Below are positions 5,509 to 6,539 of a stretch of 6,539 nt of DNA, piece by piece. The notes beneath the pieces are model-generated. The model was not told where the DNA came from. It did not search any database and saw only the letters and a program-made list of their open reading frames with translations. Position numbers and translations under genes: made by a program. Within the stretch, counting starts at the first letter, position 1. Each line of letters begins with the position of its first letter. The DNA comes from Hyphomicrobiales bacterium (GTDB taxonomy: Bacteria; Pseudomonadota; Alphaproteobacteria; Rhizobiales; Xanthobacteraceae). The stretch is taken from the NCBI GenBank assembly GCA_003133345.1, contig PKXB01000047.1, forward strand, positions 4,802 through 11,340. Reading direction: 5' to 3'.

Positions 5509-5547
5509 CTGCCACCAACGGATGGGAGCGATGCTCCTCCGTGGCAG
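5509..5547. repeat. Imperfect hairpin in the phasin upstream region
   Basis: The arms ctgccac (5509-5515) and gtggcag (5541-5547) are perfect reverse complements, and inside them ggagc (5525-5529) pairs with gctcc (5533-5537) around loop gat. It lies 74-112 bases upstream of the phasin ATG. In the phasin transcript it could be a leader structure; as DNA it could be a dyad operator. Its role is not known. Confidence 0.4.
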
Positions 5548-5697
5548 AATTTCCATGTAAGTAAAACGCACGAGGTCGGCGAAAGTTCAATCAAGAATAG
5601 GCTTATTCAACGGTAGCCCACATAACGGACATTTATCGGCGGACAAGCCCGCGCCTTAGGTTACCCACCGCTTGCTGAACCACTCCCAGGAGCACCC

Positions 5698-6312
5698 ATG
5701 GTCATGATCAAGCAAATTACGGCTCCGATACGGAGCCTCGTGAGATTTCCGCTGTTTCAGCTCGCGGTCGTGGTCACCGTTATTCTGTGGCTGCAGGCCG
5801 CCGATGACACATCGGCGCTCGGGCAAATCTTCAAGGGCCTGGACAATCTCGTCGACGCCACCGTGCGATTGTTTTCTGCCGTGTTCAACGTGAAGTCCTT
5901 CACCAAATCATGGCTCACATCGGGCTTCTGGATTGGCTATGTCTACCTCGCATGTTTGCTGATCCTGTCCCTTATGCGTTTCATGATCAGAGTTGCAGTT
6001 GATCTTATAGGGCGGAGCAATGCGTTCTGGTTGAGAAACGCCATTGCGCGGGAGCGCGGCATTGCGGCTTACCGCGCATGGGTGCCGTTCGAGCGGATCA
6101 GGCCGGCCAATATTCCGCAGGAACAATGGGAAGAGACATTTGCCTGGCCCGCCAATAACAAACCACCCTACCTTCCCCTGGCGCAACGCATGGTGCGCGG
6201 GGCGATAAGCTATGTGGCCGTGGTTCTGGCCGCCGCCGTTCTGCTCCAGGTCTTTACGCCGTTTCCGGTGCTGACTTGGCTTGGCCAGCTAACAAAACTT
6301 TTGCTCGGCTGA
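5698..6312 (+). CDS. Unrecognised membrane protein with three predicted transmembrane segments
   Basis: A 204-residue protein I cannot assign to a family. Three hydrophobic stretches look like membrane helices: about 17-33 (FPLFQLAVVVTVILWLQ), 74-97 (TSGFWIGYVYLACLLILSLM and on) and 169-188 (AISYVAVVLAAAVLLQVFTP). Between the first and second lies an amphipathic segment (GQIFKGLDNLVDATVRLFSA, 42-61), and between the second and third a polar, Arg- and Trp-rich loop (106-160) including AYRAWVPFERIRPANIPQEQ and WEETFAWPANNKPPYLP. By the positive-inside rule that loop is probably cytoplasmic. The start is ATG 5698 with AGGAG five bases upstream; an ATG at 5704 would lose two residues. It is divergent from the phasin gene, sharing a 262-base intergenic region, and has no co-directional neighbour in the window. 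Coding character is supported by GC3 and a good ribosome binding site. Confidence 0.85.
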   Translation: MVMIKQITAPIRSLVRFPLFQLAVVVTVILWLQAADDTSALGQIFKGLDNLVDATVRLFSAVFNVKSFTKSWLTSGFWIGYVYLACLLILSLMRFMIRVAVDLIGRSNAFWLRNAIARERGIAAYRAWVPFERIRPANIPQEQWEETFAWPANNKPPYLPLAQRMVRGAISYVAVVLAAAVLLQVFTPFPVLTWLGQLTKLLLG

Positions 6313-6352
6313 TTCGATCCGGCTGAGCACCTTTACGTTCATAGCGAGCGAC

Positions 6353-6423
6353 CGGCGGGTTACGCCGGAGCCTGCCTTCGGGCCGCGCCTTGCGCGGACC
6401 CGATGGGCTAACCCGCCCTACGG
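6353..6423. repeat. Intergenic inverted repeat (Bradyrhizobium-type)
   Basis: Outer arms gcgggtta (6355-6362) and taacccgc (6409-6416) are exact reverse complements. Inside, ccgcgc (6383-6388) pairs with gcgcgg (6392-6397) around loop ctt and extends by cggg/cccg across one bulged A. The wording 'gcgggttacgcc...ggctaacccgccctacgg' matches the element at 2731-2809. Lying between convergent genes, it may form the shared 3' structure of the membrane protein mRNA and the minus-strand gene at the right edge. Confidence 0.65.
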
Positions 6424-6430
6424 CTTGCTA

Positions 6431-6539
6431 TTAATGGCTGGCGCGCCGCCGCAGCAGCAGCATCCACAAAAAGACGGCCGCGCTGAATCCGCAAATGACG
6501 ATGATGGCGACCGCACCGAGCCGGCTGTCAGGGTCGAAA
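6431..6539 (-). CDS. C-terminal end of a membrane protein (5' part outside the window)
   Basis: The minus strand from the window edge encodes 35 residues and then TAA (6431-6433): FDPDSRLGAVAIIVICGFSA followed by AVFLWMLLLRRRASH. It forms one hydrophobic helix of about 20 residues ending in an RRR cluster, so the tail is probably cytoplasmic. Codon third positions are strongly G/C. The protein cannot be identified from this piece. It converges on the three-helix membrane protein gene with the inverted repeat between them. Confidence 0.6.
   Translation of the reverse strand, partial: FDPDSRLGAVAIIVICGFSAAVFLWMLLLRRRASH

Noticed and set aside
5436..5594. N-terminal extension of the phasin by 53 residues
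   Set aside because: The extra sequence does not resemble phasins, and a ribosome binding site stands in front of the internal ATG at 5435-5433.
6451..6462. Trinucleotide repeat gcagcagcagca as a microsatellite
   Set aside because: It is simply a run of CTG leucine codons in the membrane helix of the partial minus-strand gene.
1..6539. CRISPR array, tRNA or rRNA genes
   Set aside because: No regularly spaced repeats and no tRNA- or rRNA-like sequence were seen on either strand.

Overview
The window looks like chromosomal DNA from a Bradyrhizobium-like alphaproteobacterium (Nitrobacteraceae/Xanthobacteraceae group). Evidence is the high GC with strong GC3 in the genes, a phasin for polyhydroxyalkanoate granules, a DUF6455-type small cysteine protein, a periplasmic L,D-transpeptidase, a FixK/FNR-type palindrome, and two intergenic repeat types I associate with this group (a 'tagggcg...ggattacgcc...ggctaaccc' inverted repeat and a 'ccctccccc-acaag-gggggaggg' hairpin). 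This assignment rests on recognition of families and was not searched.

Layout, left to right. Positions 1-209 (minus) hold a decayed C-terminal piece of an L,D-transpeptidase (YkuD) gene whose catalytic Cys and His are both replaced. At 272-2728 (plus, TTG start) is an 818-residue patatin-like hydrolase of the DUF3376 type with an intact Ser-Asp dyad. The interval 2729-3059 contains no convincing gene: it holds a degenerate inverted repeat, a small terminator, a short coding-like stretch, a 17-base direct repeat and a GC hairpin. At 3060-3302 (minus) is an 80-residue DUF6455-type protein with four cysteines. Its upstream region has a perfect 13-base dyad and a FixK/FNR-like box. At 3595-4815 (plus, TTG start preferred over an upstream ATG) is an exported L,D-transpeptidase with an active SHGCIR motif and a C-terminal half that looks like a degenerate second YkuD N-terminal subdomain. 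Directly against its stop lies a second, frameshifted YkuD remnant (4812-4909, minus). A strong hairpin terminator (4920-4946) separates it from the phasin gene (4986-5435, minus). Divergent from the phasin is an unrecognised 204-residue protein with three predicted membrane segments (5698-6312, plus). The window ends with another intergenic repeat and the last 35 codons of a minus-strand membrane protein (6431-6539).

The genes do not form one obvious pathway. They are mostly single transcription units on alternating strands, so I infer housekeeping/accessory genes of cell envelope (L,D-transpeptidase), lipid hydrolysis (patatin) and carbon storage (phasin) instead of one operon or defence system. 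The most distinctive signal is the presence of three YkuD-type sequences: one complete gene with a degenerate internal duplicate, and two inactivated fragments of a different YkuD subfamily, 86% identical to each other over 57 bases, in the same orientation and about 4.7 kb apart.
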